From Burkholderiaceae bacterium (GTDB lineage Bacteria; Pseudomonadota; Gammaproteobacteria; Burkholderiales; Burkholderiaceae_F), in NCBI GenBank assembly GCA_017461315.1, contig JAFTYR010000005.1, positions 1-64,000 of the forward strand: a stretch of 64,000 nucleotides of DNA. The letters run 5' to 3'. A model generated the notes under the pieces. That model was not told the DNA's origin. It saw nothing but the letters and a program-made list of their open reading frames with translations, and did no database searches. The position numbers were made by a program, and so were the translations under genes. The number at the start of each line of letters is the position of its first letter. The stretch's first letter is position 1. This document shows positions 17,945 through 27,142 of the stretch, piece after piece.

Positions 17945-18310
17945 CTAATTGATTGGCCTTAACCAACAAGTCCAAGTGTTGCTATATCGTAGCGTACAGT
18001 TAAATTCGGAAAAGTATTCCGAATCCGGTAAATCGAATAAATCTAAAAGCTCTTCAAAATTTTCTTTTTCAACTAAATCAGAATTTTCGAGAAAGAGGAC
18101 TTTGTCTTTGTATTTGGGGTGCTTTTCATGAAAGGTTTGGGTACTGACAAAGTCTTTATTCATGGCACAAGATTGTTTAATTTCATGACTTCAGACGTTT
18201 TGGTAGTCCTCGATATAAGCTCGTCCGTCTTTATCTTTTTCGATTCGGTAGCGGAGGTGGTTTTCGGGTAGAGTACGGGGTATGCCATTTGTAGCGTCTA
18301 TCGGATGATA
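17945..18310 (-). pseudogene. Unrecognised degenerate coding remnant
   Basis: On the minus strand one frame runs from about 18310 to 17945 and reads like protein: ENHLRYRIEKDKDGRAYIED, one internal TGA, then KDFVSTQTFHEKHPKYKDK and ENFEELLDLFDLPDSEYF. An ATG at 18163 opens 72 residues after the stop, without a clear ribosome binding site. I do not recognise the family. It lies between the two 18-bp repeats in mobile-element debris, so a dead accessory gene is more likely than a live one. Confidence 0.35.
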
Positions 18311-18426
18311 TGGAGGCTTTTATATCATTTCAAAAAATCTGCAGCAACTTTAATCCCACAAAAACAAGGAGTTATTAAAATTATTTATCCACTAGGCGTT
18401 GGAGTCTGGACTTATAATACATGAAT

Positions 18427-18444
18427 CAGTAACTGAGTCCCTTC
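18427..18444 (+). repeat. 18-bp direct repeat, copy 2
   Basis: Identical to 17866-17883. It lies 35 bp before the flavoprotein start codon. Confidence 0.8.
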
Positions 18445-18479
18445 GCTGTAATCCTTAAATTGTCTAAAGGAGAAAGTAA

Positions 18480-19958
18480 ATGTCAAAATTGTCTCGTAGA
18501 AGTTTTTTAGGTGGTGCCGCTACTGGTACAGCGGGCTTACTTACCTCCATAGCATTGCCTTCTGCCACTTATGCGGCTGATGCTACTCCACAGAAATGGG
18601 ATCAAACAGCCGATCTTTTAGTTATCGGTGCTGGTGGCGGTGGATTAGCTACTGCAGTTTCTGCTGCACAAAATGGTGTTAAGAATATTATTATTCTTGA
18701 AAAGATGTTATTTATTGGAGGCAACACTTCTATCTCGGGTGGTGGATTTAACTCCGTAGACCCAGTTCGTCAGAATCGTCAAAAAATTCAAGATAGCCCT
18801 GATTTACATGCAGAACAAACGCTAATGGGTGGCGATGGACGAGCTAATCCGGAACTTGTTAAGACCATGACTGCTAATTCTTATGATGCTATTAAGTGGT
18901 TGCAGGATATGGGTATGAAATTCAAAGATGATGTCTATCAAATTTACGGTGGACTTTATCCTCGTTGTCATGCTCCTTTTGGTTCTTTAGGCAGTGACTA
19001 CATCAAGGTTCTAAAACCGCAGTGCGATAAAGAAGGCGTCAAAATTTTCACAAATTCCAGAGTTGTCCGTTTGTTTAGAGAAAATCAGCTCTCCGGCAAA
19101 GTTATCGGTGCTGAATATATAGATAAAAACGGCAACCATAAGACAGTTAAAGCCAATAAGGCTGTAGTAGTTGCTACGGGAGGTTATGGTGCTAATCCTC
19201 AAATGCGTGCTAAATATGATCCACGTATGCTGAATCTAACTACTACTAACTTACCTTGCTCTACTGGCGATTTAATCCCATTAATGCAAGATATTGGAGC
19301 AGATACTGTTGGTATGGACTTTATTCAGTGTAATCCTGGCTGTCCTCCGGGAAGAAAACAGAGAATTATCCTTCATTTATATGCTAAAAACTTCATATTG
19401 GTTGGACCCGACGGTAAAAGATTTATTCGTGAGGACGAAAGACGCGATAACATCCGCGATGCCGTACTAGCTCTTCCAAAACAGACAGGTTTCGCCATTG
19501 TTGATACCAGAGGATTCAACGATTTGAACCCAGGACACCAGGATATGGCCAAGAAGGGTTTAGAAACCGGAGATGCTTGGACAGCCAATACTATCGAAGA
19601 ACTTGCCCAGAAGATGGGTGTCGATCCTAAAGCTCTTAGGGCCACCATTGATGAATTTAATGCCGGCGTTGACGCCAAACAAGACAAGTTAGGCAAGGCA
19701 CCTCGTAATTTGACCAAGATAGAACAAGCACCGTTCTGGGCAGGATACTCAGGAATGAGTGTTCACCACACAATGGGTGGTGTTGTCATCAATCCACAGA
19801 GTCAGGTAATCGACAGATACGGTAAACCGATTGATGGTTTATATGCGGTTGGTGAGGTCACTGGAGGAATTCATGGAACCAATCGTTTAGGCGGAAATGC
19901 TATCTGCGATATTTTCACGTTTGGACGACTTTGCGGAATTCAAGTTTCTAAGCTCTAG
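18480..19958 (+). CDS. Tat-exported flavocytochrome-c-family FAD reductase, substrate unknown
   Basis: 492 residues. The twin-arginine signal SRRSFLGG (5-12) is cut near AYA/A (about 30-33). The FAD-binding motif VIGAGGGGLATAVSAA (48-63) and a C-terminal DGLYAVGEVTGGIHGTNRLGG place it in the fumarate reductase/urocanate reductase/flavocytochrome c family. HH429-430 (HHTMGG) and R469 match catalytic positions, but the usual QAHPT substrate histidine is replaced by QCNPG (N285), so fumarate is unlikely. It lacks both the heme domain and the FMN-binding domain, and no cytochrome partner is adjacent. Good AAAGGAG site. Probably a periplasmic terminal reductase. Confidence 0.9.
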   Translation: MSKLSRRSFLGGAATGTAGLLTSIALPSATYAADATPQKWDQTADLLVIGAGGGGLATAVSAAQNGVKNIIILEKMLFIGGNTSISGGGFNSVDPVRQNRQKIQDSPDLHAEQTLMGGDGRANPELVKTMTANSYDAIKWLQDMGMKFKDDVYQIYGGLYPRCHAPFGSLGSDYIKVLKPQCDKEGVKIFTNSRVVRLFRENQLSGKVIGAEYIDKNGNHKTVKANKAVVVATGGYGANPQMRAKYDPRMLNLTTTNLPCSTGDLIPLMQDIGADTVGMDFIQCNPGCPPGRKQRIILHLYAKNFILVGPDGKRFIREDERRDNIRDAVLALPKQTGFAIVDTRGFNDLNPGHQDMAKKGLETGDAWTANTIEELAQKMGVDPKALRATIDEFNAGVDAKQDKLGKAPRNLTKIEQAPFWAGYSGMSVHHTMGGVVINPQSQVIDRYGKPIDGLYAVGEVTGGIHGTNRLGGNAICDIFTFGRLCGIQVSKL

Positions 19959-20000
19959 TCAAGCCTAATTATTGATTCTTAGATCCCTAGACTGTTGACG

Positions 20001-20024
20001 AATCCCCTCATTTTTGAGGGGATT
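20001..20024 (+). terminator. Terminator after the flavoprotein gene
   Basis: AATCCCCTCA (20001-20010) pairs perfectly with TGAGGGGATT (20015-20024) around a TTTT loop. The U-tract is weak. Confidence 0.7.
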
Positions 20025-20856
20025 ATTATGTGTTTAGATTCATTTTGGAAGGCTATTTTTGATTCCTATCTTCGTAAATGTATTTGTAGGATTAATCGGA
20101 TGACTGAATCAACCACTGAAACTGGATTTCGAGATCCAAAACAGCACAATCGAGTAGTCATATCGAACGACTTTCGAGCAACCTTTATCGCCAGAAGCAA
20201 AATAAGGGATAAAAAGGAAACTTCTCTCTATATAGTCTATGACTTAATTGCTCGTTTCTTCGACAGGATACGAAAAGATGTCATGACACACGGAGGTATT
20301 TCCCTAAGTTGAAAAATATTGAAGACGATATTTCTGAATTTTTTCCAAGAAAGTAAATAAACGATCATTTTTAACTAAACGATCAAAGTAAATATTAAGA
20401 AAAATTCTATGAATCTTTGAGAAATAGGATTGAAATAGAACAAAATTTCTCTTTTGAAATGCCTTTTAGCCTACAGATTGGCTCTTCCATTACAACCACA
20501 TATGCCGAATCATTAGATTTAAAGGCTGGCTTAATCAAGGCTTCTAACGTGGATGTTGGAATTGATGATTAATTTAGATGAGGGATAATCTTTTCCCTTT
20601 TTCAAACTTAAAAGTGGTCTTAATTTGACAAAACAAGGCTGTAATACCTGTCTAGCATTCCAATCATTGACCTTATTTTGATGGTCTTTACTCTTCAAAT
20701 CAAAAACTAAATCGTGTAGAGCAAAATAAGTCGATTTAAGTTCCTTAAAGAATTTCCTCAAATTGGTGGCTATCCGATCTTTCGGTTTGATTCCTCTATT
20801 TAGAATCAATTCAGCTTTTCAGGGCTGTTCGTAGATCTTGTTAAAAGAAAAGGGGC
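20025..20856. other. Gene debris between the flavoprotein and the RND operon
   Basis: No intact gene is convincing here. A plus frame (about 20030-20312, MCLDSFWKAIFDSYLRKC) starts in the terminator tail. A second plus fragment (20399-20572) has no start codon at its head and ends in LKAGLIKASNVDVGIDD. A minus ORF (20809-20531, 92 residues) contains YFALHDLVFDLKSKDHQNK and overlaps it. Several stretches read like real protein but are cut by stops, suggesting decayed insertion elements. I do not recognise the families. Confidence 0.45.
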
Positions 20857-22035
20857 ATGATCGTGAGTAATACCGTTAGATTGTCACTGTTGCCTTGTGC
20901 TGTTGCAATATTTTCAGCGTCACTTTTAAGTGGTTGTAAAGAGAAGAATGTTGAGGTTCATTCAGAGGTTCTTCCTGTAACTACCGTAACAGTCCGGGCG
21001 ATGGATATTCCAGCAGATTTAAGTTATGTAGCCAAGGCGGAAAGTTCTCGTAAAGTCGATATTTTTAGCCGAATATCAGGCTTTTTAGAAAAACGCCAAT
21101 ATACGGAAGGAGGTATGGTTCAGGCTGGAGACGTACTGTTTACCATTGATCCGAAACCGTTTGAGGTTCAGTTAAAGCAGGCAGAAGCGGCGTTGGAGTC
21201 AAGCCGAGCGGCTCACCTATCAGCGCAACAAAACTTAAATCGAATTCGACCATTAGCTAAGATCAAGGCTTTAAGTCAAACGGACTTAGATAACGCAGTA
21301 GCTCAATTTAATACGACAGAAGCTCAAGTTTCTATTTCTAAAGCCCAAGTTGAAAGCGCTAAATTAAATCTTTCTTATTGCACGATTACATCTCCTGTTA
21401 CAGGACTCGTTGGCTCAGCCCTTCAAACCGATGGGACCTATATCAATATGAGTAACTCGCATCTGACAACAGTTTACACCATGTCTCCGATGTGGATTGT
21501 ATTTTCGATGTCAGAAAATGAAAGACAAAAATTAACTCAAGAAGTCCAAGAGGGGCGCTTGGTTTTACCTCAAGATTTACGTTTCACTACTCAGATTCAA
21601 ATAGGAAATGGTGAAGTTTTACCGCAAGAAGGTGTAGTGACTTTTCAAAGTCCAAATTACAACCCGAATACAGGCACATTCGAAATACGTTCCTCAATCG
21701 AAAATCCTCTCGGAACCTTAAAACCACAGCAGTATGTACGAGCGATATTAAAAGGTGCGTACTATCGTAATGCCATTTCAGTTCCTCAAGTTGCAGTTCA
21801 GCAAGGGGCTCAAAGTCATTATGTTTGGGTGATTAATAAAGATAAGCGCGCTGAATATCGACCGGTATCGGTCGGGGAGTGGGTTGGTAGTAATTGGGTC
21901 ATTACTTCAGGTCTTAAAGATGGAGATCAAGTGGTGACTTCCGGAATGTTGATGCTTGGTAATGAAGTCCCCGTTACGGTACTAAGCAATAAAGATCAAG
22001 AAACAAAGACCAAAGATTCCGTTAATCAGCAATAA
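20857..22035 (+). CDS. RND efflux periplasmic adaptor (MexA/AcrA family)
   Basis: 392 residues. The lipoprotein signal peptide ends in LLSGC (Cys at about 27). The order is that of membrane fusion proteins: beta/lipoyl segments (SRISGFLEKRQYTEGGMVQAGDVLFTID), an alpha-hairpin (KQAEAALESSRAAHLSAQQN to QVSISKAQVESAKLNL), a second lipoyl half (YCTITSPVTGLVGSAL), then a beta-barrel and membrane-proximal domain. It bridges the transporter and the outer-membrane channel. An AAAAGGGG site precedes the ATG. First gene of a three-gene operon; no TetR/MarR regulator is adjacent, only debris upstream. Confidence 0.95.
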   Translation: MIVSNTVRLSLLPCAVAIFSASLLSGCKEKNVEVHSEVLPVTTVTVRAMDIPADLSYVAKAESSRKVDIFSRISGFLEKRQYTEGGMVQAGDVLFTIDPKPFEVQLKQAEAALESSRAAHLSAQQNLNRIRPLAKIKALSQTDLDNAVAQFNTTEAQVSISKAQVESAKLNLSYCTITSPVTGLVGSALQTDGTYINMSNSHLTTVYTMSPMWIVFSMSENERQKLTQEVQEGRLVLPQDLRFTTQIQIGNGEVLPQEGVVTFQSPNYNPNTGTFEIRSSIENPLGTLKPQQYVRAILKGAYYRNAISVPQVAVQQGAQSHYVWVINKDKRAEYRPVSVGEWVGSNWVITSGLKDGDQVVTSGMLMLGNEVPVTVLSNKDQETKTKDSVNQQ

Positions 22036-22045
22036 GAGGTCTTAT

Positions 22046-25000
22046 ATGATTTCCGAATTTTTCATTAGACGACCGATTTTTGCGATCGTTACCTCACTGG
22101 TTATTGTAATTGGTGGTTTGCTTTCTATGTTGCAACTACCTGTTGAACAATATCCAAATATGAGTCCAGTACAGATTACTGTATCTGCAACTTATCCTGG
22201 AGCGGACGCTCAAACAGTGGCTGAAACGGTGGCTTCACCGATTGAAACTCAGATTAACGGTGTTGACAACATGATCTACATGACAAGTTCCAGTTCATCA
22301 TCTGGAACGATGTCGATTACCGTCTTTTTTGGTATTGGTACCGATCCTGATATTGCCCAGGTTCAAGTTCAAAATCGAGTCAACTTAGCGCAACCACAGC
22401 TTCCTGAAGAAGTAATTACCAATGGTTTAACCGTTGAAAAACGATCTTCTTCTATTTTGATGCTCATTGGTATTTACGGTACTGACGATCGATATTCTCG
22501 CGAGTACATCAGTAACTATGCCAATGTTTACGTTTTAGATGCGATTAAAAGGGTCCCCGGTGCTGGTCAAAGCGCTGTGATGGGTTCTGCAAACCAAGCG
22601 ATGCGTATTTGGTTAAATCCAGATCGAATGGCTTCTTTAGGTATTACTACGAGTGACGTTCAAAATGCCGTATCAGTTCAAAATCAGCGTTTTGCGTCTG
22701 GAAATTTAGGGGCTTCTCCATCAGTTCCCAATACGATTCAAACATTTCCTATTGTTACTCCGTCACCAGCGGTTACCGCACAAGGCTATGAGAACATTAT
22801 TCTACGTGCATCACAAGATGAAAGTGCCATTGTTCGACTCAAGGATGTCGCTGATGTTTCTTTAGGACGCCAAAGCTACGATGTGAATTCCAATATGAAC
22901 GGGCGTCCCACCACGTTTATCGCGGTGTATTTACAAGCGGGAGCTAATGCATTAGATGTCGCTAGCGATGTAAAAGAAACTCTAAATACTTTAAAGACGA
23001 GTTTCCCTGATGGGTTGGATTATCGTATTGCGGTTGATACAACAACGTACGTCAAAATTTCAATTCAAGAGGTTCTTAAAACTCTGTTGGAAGCGGCTCT
23101 TTTAGTCATTGCCGTAATTTTCTTATTTCTACAAAACTTTAAATCCACTGCAATTGCCTGTTCAGCCATTATCGTGTCCTTAACCGGCACTTTTATTGGT
23201 ATGTATGCACTTGGTTTTTCGATTAACCAATTGACCTTATTTGGCCTTGTGTTAGCCATTGGTTTGGTTGTCGATGATGCCATTGTAGTGGTTGAAAATG
23301 TGGAACGTAATATTGCTGAACATAATATGAATTCGGTTGATGCAACGATTTCAGCGATGCGTGAAGTCACGGGGCCCGTGATTGCGACCGTTCTTGTTTT
23401 AGGTAGTGTATTTATTCCGGCAGGATTTATCTCTGGAACCATTGGGATGCTGTATAAGCAATTTGCAATCACGATTGCAATCTCAGTGACGATTTCTGGT
23501 TTTGTTGCACTAACTTTAACGCCTGCATTATGTGCAACATGGTTAGAACACCGAGAACCACCAGTCAAAGGTTTCTTTTATTGGTTCAATAATTGGTTTA
23601 CTCGTTTAACACAACACTACGTGAGTTGTATCCGAAATCTTTTCAGTCGAACTTTTTTATTAGTAGTTTCGTTGGTAGATATTGTATTTGTCATCGTACA
23701 ACTCTTCCGAGTGACTCCAACGGGATTTGTACCGGAAGAAGATCAAGGGTATTTGATGGCGGCTCTTATCATGCCGAGTGGTGCTAGTTTAGAAAGAACT
23801 TCTGAAACAATGGATATTCTGGAAAAGAATATACAAGCGGTTAATGGAATTGAGACAGCTAATTCGATCGCAGGTTTCTCACTTTTAGATGGTGGAATCA
23901 AATCTAGTGGTGGAACCTTCTTTATGACATTAACACCTTTCGATGAACGTTATAAAAATTCAAAAACCTCTCAATTGCTGAGCGCTTCCACAATTAAAGG
24001 TGAAATTGGACGAATTGGTTTTACACATCAGTTAAATGGAATTTTCGTTCCGATTACACCACCAGCCATTCCTGGTCTCGGTACCACAGGCGGTTTTGAA
24101 TTCTGGATTCAAGACACCAATGGTTCAAATCCAGAAGCCTTACAGACGGTTGTCGATCAATTTATAGCTGAAGCCAAGAGGCGACCTGAATTAACTGGAT
24201 TAACGACGACTTTTAATGCTAATAATCAGCAACTAAAAATTCATTATGATCGAGATAAGGCCCAATTATTGGGTATAACGTCTCAAGATGTTTTTGGAAC
24301 CTTACAGGCTCAGTTTGGATCCTCTATTGTGAGCCAGTTTAGTCAGTTCTCACATATCTGGTACGTCATTATGCAGGCTCATCCTCAATATCGAATTCAA
24401 CCAAGTGATATTGGTCGCCTGTATGTTCGAAATACCTCAGGAGATATGATTCCTTTGTCTTCAGTGGTAACGGCTGAATATGTTAGAGGCCCAACACAGT
24501 TGCCTCACTACAATGGGTTCCCTGCAGCGCAGATTATCGGTAATGCTTCTGCTGGATACTCATCTGGGGATGGAATGAAAGCGTTAGAAGAGGTAGCTTC
24601 TAAAGTACTTCCTAAGGGCTATAGCTACGGATGGAGTGGTATCAGCTATGAACAACAGTCTTCGGGTGCTTCATCGGCCGTTGCATTTGCTTTCGGATTG
24701 TTACTAGTGTTTTTAGTCCTCGCAGCTCAGTATGAAAGTTGGACTTTACCGGGTTCTGTCTTGCTAGCGGTTCCTTTTGGTCTAATTGGAGCGCTGATTG
24801 CAACCTGGTCTCGAGGTCTTATTAACGATGTTTACTTCCAAATTGGTTTACTGGTCATGATTGGGTTAGCGGCGAAGAACGCTATTTTGATTGTAGAGTT
24901 TGCCGTTGAATTACGTAATAGAGGCTTAGAACTTTTGGACGCCGCAGTTAATGCGGGAGAAATTCGCTTCCGCCCCATCATTATGACGTCTTTAGCCTTC

Positions 25001-25393
25001 ATCGGTGGTACATTACCATTGATGTTTGCAACTGGAGCGGGAGCTGCGTCGCGTCACTCTCTAGGTACCGGAATTGTCGGTGGCATGATTGGGGTTTCCA
25101 CTTTAGCACTGTTATTTGTCCCCATTTTCTATGTTTGGTTTGAACGGTGGGCAGAAAAACGAGCCGGGAAGAAGGCTGTTCAAGATGCTATTCAACTTGC
25201 TAAACGTAATATCCCTTTGACCGAGAAAATTAGAAAAGCCATTTTATGTTCGAGTGGTAAGGCCTACGATGTCAATGCCAAGATTGAAGTGACAGCAAAG
25301 GGGCAAATAACCATCACTAATTCTCCATCTGAAGATTCGGATTCAAGTGCGTTGGCCTCGAGTCAAGAGAAAAATTTAGGAGAACGTCAATGA
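22046..25393 (+). CDS. RND multidrug efflux transporter (HAE1, AcrB/MexB family)
   Basis: 1115 residues with the 12-TM, two-porter-loop architecture. The proton-relay aspartates are D410 and D411 in GLVVDDAIVVVENVER, and the conserved lysine lies in GLAAKNAILIVEFAVELR. The N-terminus MISEFFIRRPIFAIV is typical. A polar C-terminal tail of about 75 residues after the last helix (FVPIFYVWFERW) is longer than in E. coli AcrB. It pumps hydrophobic or amphiphilic compounds from periplasm or membrane using proton motive force; substrates cannot be read from sequence. Its stop overlaps the next start (ATGA). Confidence 0.96.
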   Translation: MISEFFIRRPIFAIVTSLVIVIGGLLSMLQLPVEQYPNMSPVQITVSATYPGADAQTVAETVASPIETQINGVDNMIYMTSSSSSSGTMSITVFFGIGTDPDIAQVQVQNRVNLAQPQLPEEVITNGLTVEKRSSSILMLIGIYGTDDRYSREYISNYANVYVLDAIKRVPGAGQSAVMGSANQAMRIWLNPDRMASLGITTSDVQNAVSVQNQRFASGNLGASPSVPNTIQTFPIVTPSPAVTAQGYENIILRASQDESAIVRLKDVADVSLGRQSYDVNSNMNGRPTTFIAVYLQAGANALDVASDVKETLNTLKTSFPDGLDYRIAVDTTTYVKISIQEVLKTLLEAALLVIAVIFLFLQNFKSTAIACSAIIVSLTGTFIGMYALGFSINQLTLFGLVLAIGLVVDDAIVVVENVERNIAEHNMNSVDATISAMREVTGPVIATVLVLGSVFIPAGFISGTIGMLYKQFAITIAISVTISGFVALTLTPALCATWLEHREPPVKGFFYWFNNWFTRLTQHYVSCIRNLFSRTFLLVVSLVDIVFVIVQLFRVTPTGFVPEEDQGYLMAALIMPSGASLERTSETMDILEKNIQAVNGIETANSIAGFSLLDGGIKSSGGTFFMTLTPFDERYKNSKTSQLLSASTIKGEIGRIGFTHQLNGIFVPITPPAIPGLGTTGGFEFWIQDTNGSNPEALQTVVDQFIAEAKRRPELTGLTTTFNANNQQLKIHYDRDKAQLLGITSQDVFGTLQAQFGSSIVSQFSQFSHIWYVIMQAHPQYRIQPSDIGRLYVRNTSGDMIPLSSVVTAEYVRGPTQLPHYNGFPAAQIIGNASAGYSSGDGMKALEEVASKVLPKGYSYGWSGISYEQQSSGASSAVAFAFGLLLVFLVLAAQYESWTLPGSVLLAVPFGLIGALIATWSRGLINDVYFQIGLLVMIGLAAKNAILIVEFAVELRNRGLELLDAAVNAGEIRFRPIIMTSLAFIGGTLPLMFATGAGAASRHSLGTGIVGGMIGVSTLALLFVPIFYVWFERWAEKRAGKKAVQDAIQLAKRNIPLTEKIRKAILCSSGKAYDVNAKIEVTAKGQITITNSPSEDSDSSALASSQEKNLGERQ

Positions 25394-26820
25394 AAAAAAC
25401 GTTAACCTTGTCGGTATTGTTTTTATCTTTGTTGACTGCTTGTACGGTTGGACCTAATTATCAGCGTCCTTTTCTGGAGATCCCTAAAGAGTATCGTCCA
25501 ATTACAGGACAAGCTCAAGATGCATCGCAATGGTTACAAGCGAGATGGTGGATGCAGTACAAAAGTCCGGCATTAAATCGATTAGTTAGCTCCGCTTTGT
25601 CGAATAATCGATCGCTTCAACAAGCCATGGCAAATGTTGAAAAGGCCGCTTCCTCTCTTACGGTTACACGTTCGGATTTATTTCCTCAACTGAATTATTC
25701 CTCTGAAACACTAAAGAATCGTGCAAGTGAGAATACCTTGCAAGGTGCTGAGTTAAAAGGGAAGACGAACTCTTCTTACGAGATACTAGGCGCTTCTTCC
25801 TGGGAATTAGATCTTTGGGGCAAAATTCGTCGGCAAACCGAATCTGCTCAAGCCAATCTTCGATCGGCTCAAGCCTCGTACCGTGGAGCCATCGCCTCTG
25901 TGATTGGCTCTACCGTTATAACGTATTTGAATCTTCTTCAAGTGGATGAACAGATTCGTATCGCTAAAGAAACCGCTCAAAGTTATAAAGAAACTTATGA
26001 TCTTTTTAATAAACGATTTCAGTATGGCAATCTCTCGAAAATGGAGGTGATGCAGGCTAAATCACAATGGCAAAGTGCAAAAGTTCAAGTTTCTCCTCTA
26101 GAGCAAAATCGAGTCGAACTTTTGAATTCCTTGTCGATACTAACCGGGATCTCAGTGGATCAAATGCCCAAAAGAGAGTCTTTGTCCCATTTGAAGTTTC
26201 CTGTAGTAGTCCAAGGAATACCAAGTCAACTATTGGTGGATCAACCGAATATTGTGGTAGCAGAGGAGCAGTTGATCGCGGCGAACGCTAACATTGGGGT
26301 GGCCCGAGCCGCTTACTTCCCATCTATTTCACTATCAGCCGGATACGGTTTTTCGAGTGATGAGTTAAGAAGTCTTTTTAAATCACCCTCACACTTATGG
26401 AATTTTTCAGGATCTATTACAGGCCCTATTTTTCATTGGGGTGCTGTAGAGGCTACCGTACGTTTAGCTAAAGCGGAAGAACAAGCTCTGTTAGCATCTT
26501 ATCAGTTGGCTGTCTCTCAGGCTTTTGCTGATGTTGATAATGCGCTTAGTGCCCGAGCTTATTTATTGCAGGAACTAAAGGATAAAACTGAATTAGTCGA
26601 GAGTTTAAAGATCTATAAGCATTTAGCCTATGAACAATACAATGGCGGTTACACCGGGTATGTGACTGTTTTACAAGCAGAACAGTCTCTTTTACCTCAA
26701 GAGTTAAATTTAGCTCAAGTGAATGCGGATTTATTAGCCTCTATTGCTCGTATCTATCAGGCCTTAGGAGGTAGTTGGATTGAGCAAGCTTTGATTGAAG
26801 AATTCCAAGGAAATCAATAA
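25390..26820 (+). CDS. Outer-membrane efflux lipoprotein (OprM/NodT family)
   Basis: 476 residues. The lipoprotein signal LLTAC-TVGPNYQRP is the hallmark of NodT/OprM-type factors. Two repeated OEP domains form the trimeric channel: the first around 60-250 (NRSLQQAMANVEKA, WELDLWGKIRRQTESAQANL), the second around 270-460 (QPNIVVAEEQLIAANANIGV, YQLAVSQAFADVDNAL). Last gene of the RND operon, coupled to the transporter by a 4-bp overlap. A hairpin at 26845-26870 follows. Confidence 0.95.
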   Translation: MKKTLTLSVLFLSLLTACTVGPNYQRPFLEIPKEYRPITGQAQDASQWLQARWWMQYKSPALNRLVSSALSNNRSLQQAMANVEKAASSLTVTRSDLFPQLNYSSETLKNRASENTLQGAELKGKTNSSYEILGASSWELDLWGKIRRQTESAQANLRSAQASYRGAIASVIGSTVITYLNLLQVDEQIRIAKETAQSYKETYDLFNKRFQYGNLSKMEVMQAKSQWQSAKVQVSPLEQNRVELLNSLSILTGISVDQMPKRESLSHLKFPVVVQGIPSQLLVDQPNIVVAEEQLIAANANIGVARAAYFPSISLSAGYGFSSDELRSLFKSPSHLWNFSGSITGPIFHWGAVEATVRLAKAEEQALLASYQLAVSQAFADVDNALSARAYLLQELKDKTELVESLKIYKHLAYEQYNGGYTGYVTVLQAEQSLLPQELNLAQVNADLLASIARIYQALGGSWIEQALIEEFQGNQ

Positions 26821-26844
26821 GCAAGTCTTAAGTTATAAAAGGAA

Positions 26845-26870
26845 CTCTAGTCTTGCCGTAAAGACTAGAG
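26845..26870 (+). terminator. Probable terminator of the RND operon
   Basis: CTCTAGTCTT (26845-26854) pairs perfectly with AAGACTAGAG (26861-26870). No T run follows, so efficiency is uncertain. Confidence 0.6.
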
Positions 26871-27142
26871 GGACTTGATACCAATCATTTAACGACAAAT
26901 AAGCCAGAGGAGAAAAACTTATTTGTCTTAAATGCGTAGGTTGACGAATCGTCAAAATCCTATGAACACAAACTTTTTTGTGATAAAAATAAACTTCTTT
27001 TTATTTGTTTATTATGTCGACAACGCTACTTGTACGTCTGTGTGTAATTGTGAAAGTTGAAACAAAGTCGTACAGGTATAACAAATGAAAACCCTTTTAG
27101 TGAGTATTTGACGAATTCGGATTGAAAAAAAGAAAGAGGTAT
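26871..27142. other. Intergenic region rich in inverted repeats
   Basis: No ORF is supported. Three inverted repeats are visible: GACAAATAAG (26894-26903) with CTTATTTGTC (26918-26927); TTGACGA-A-TCGTCAA (26941-26955); and TGTACG near 27029 with CGTACA near 27070. They may be operators or a small structured transcript. No family recognised. Confidence 0.4.

Noticed and set aside
19995-20312. 105-codon ORF after the flavoprotein gene
   Set aside because: Its start lies before a perfect terminator hairpin and the sequence is not protein-like over the hairpin. At most the part after 20030 is a remnant.
23065-23568. 167-codon open frame antisense to the RND transporter
   Set aside because: No ribosome binding site and no recognisable protein features; it is the shadow of a strongly biased coding strand.
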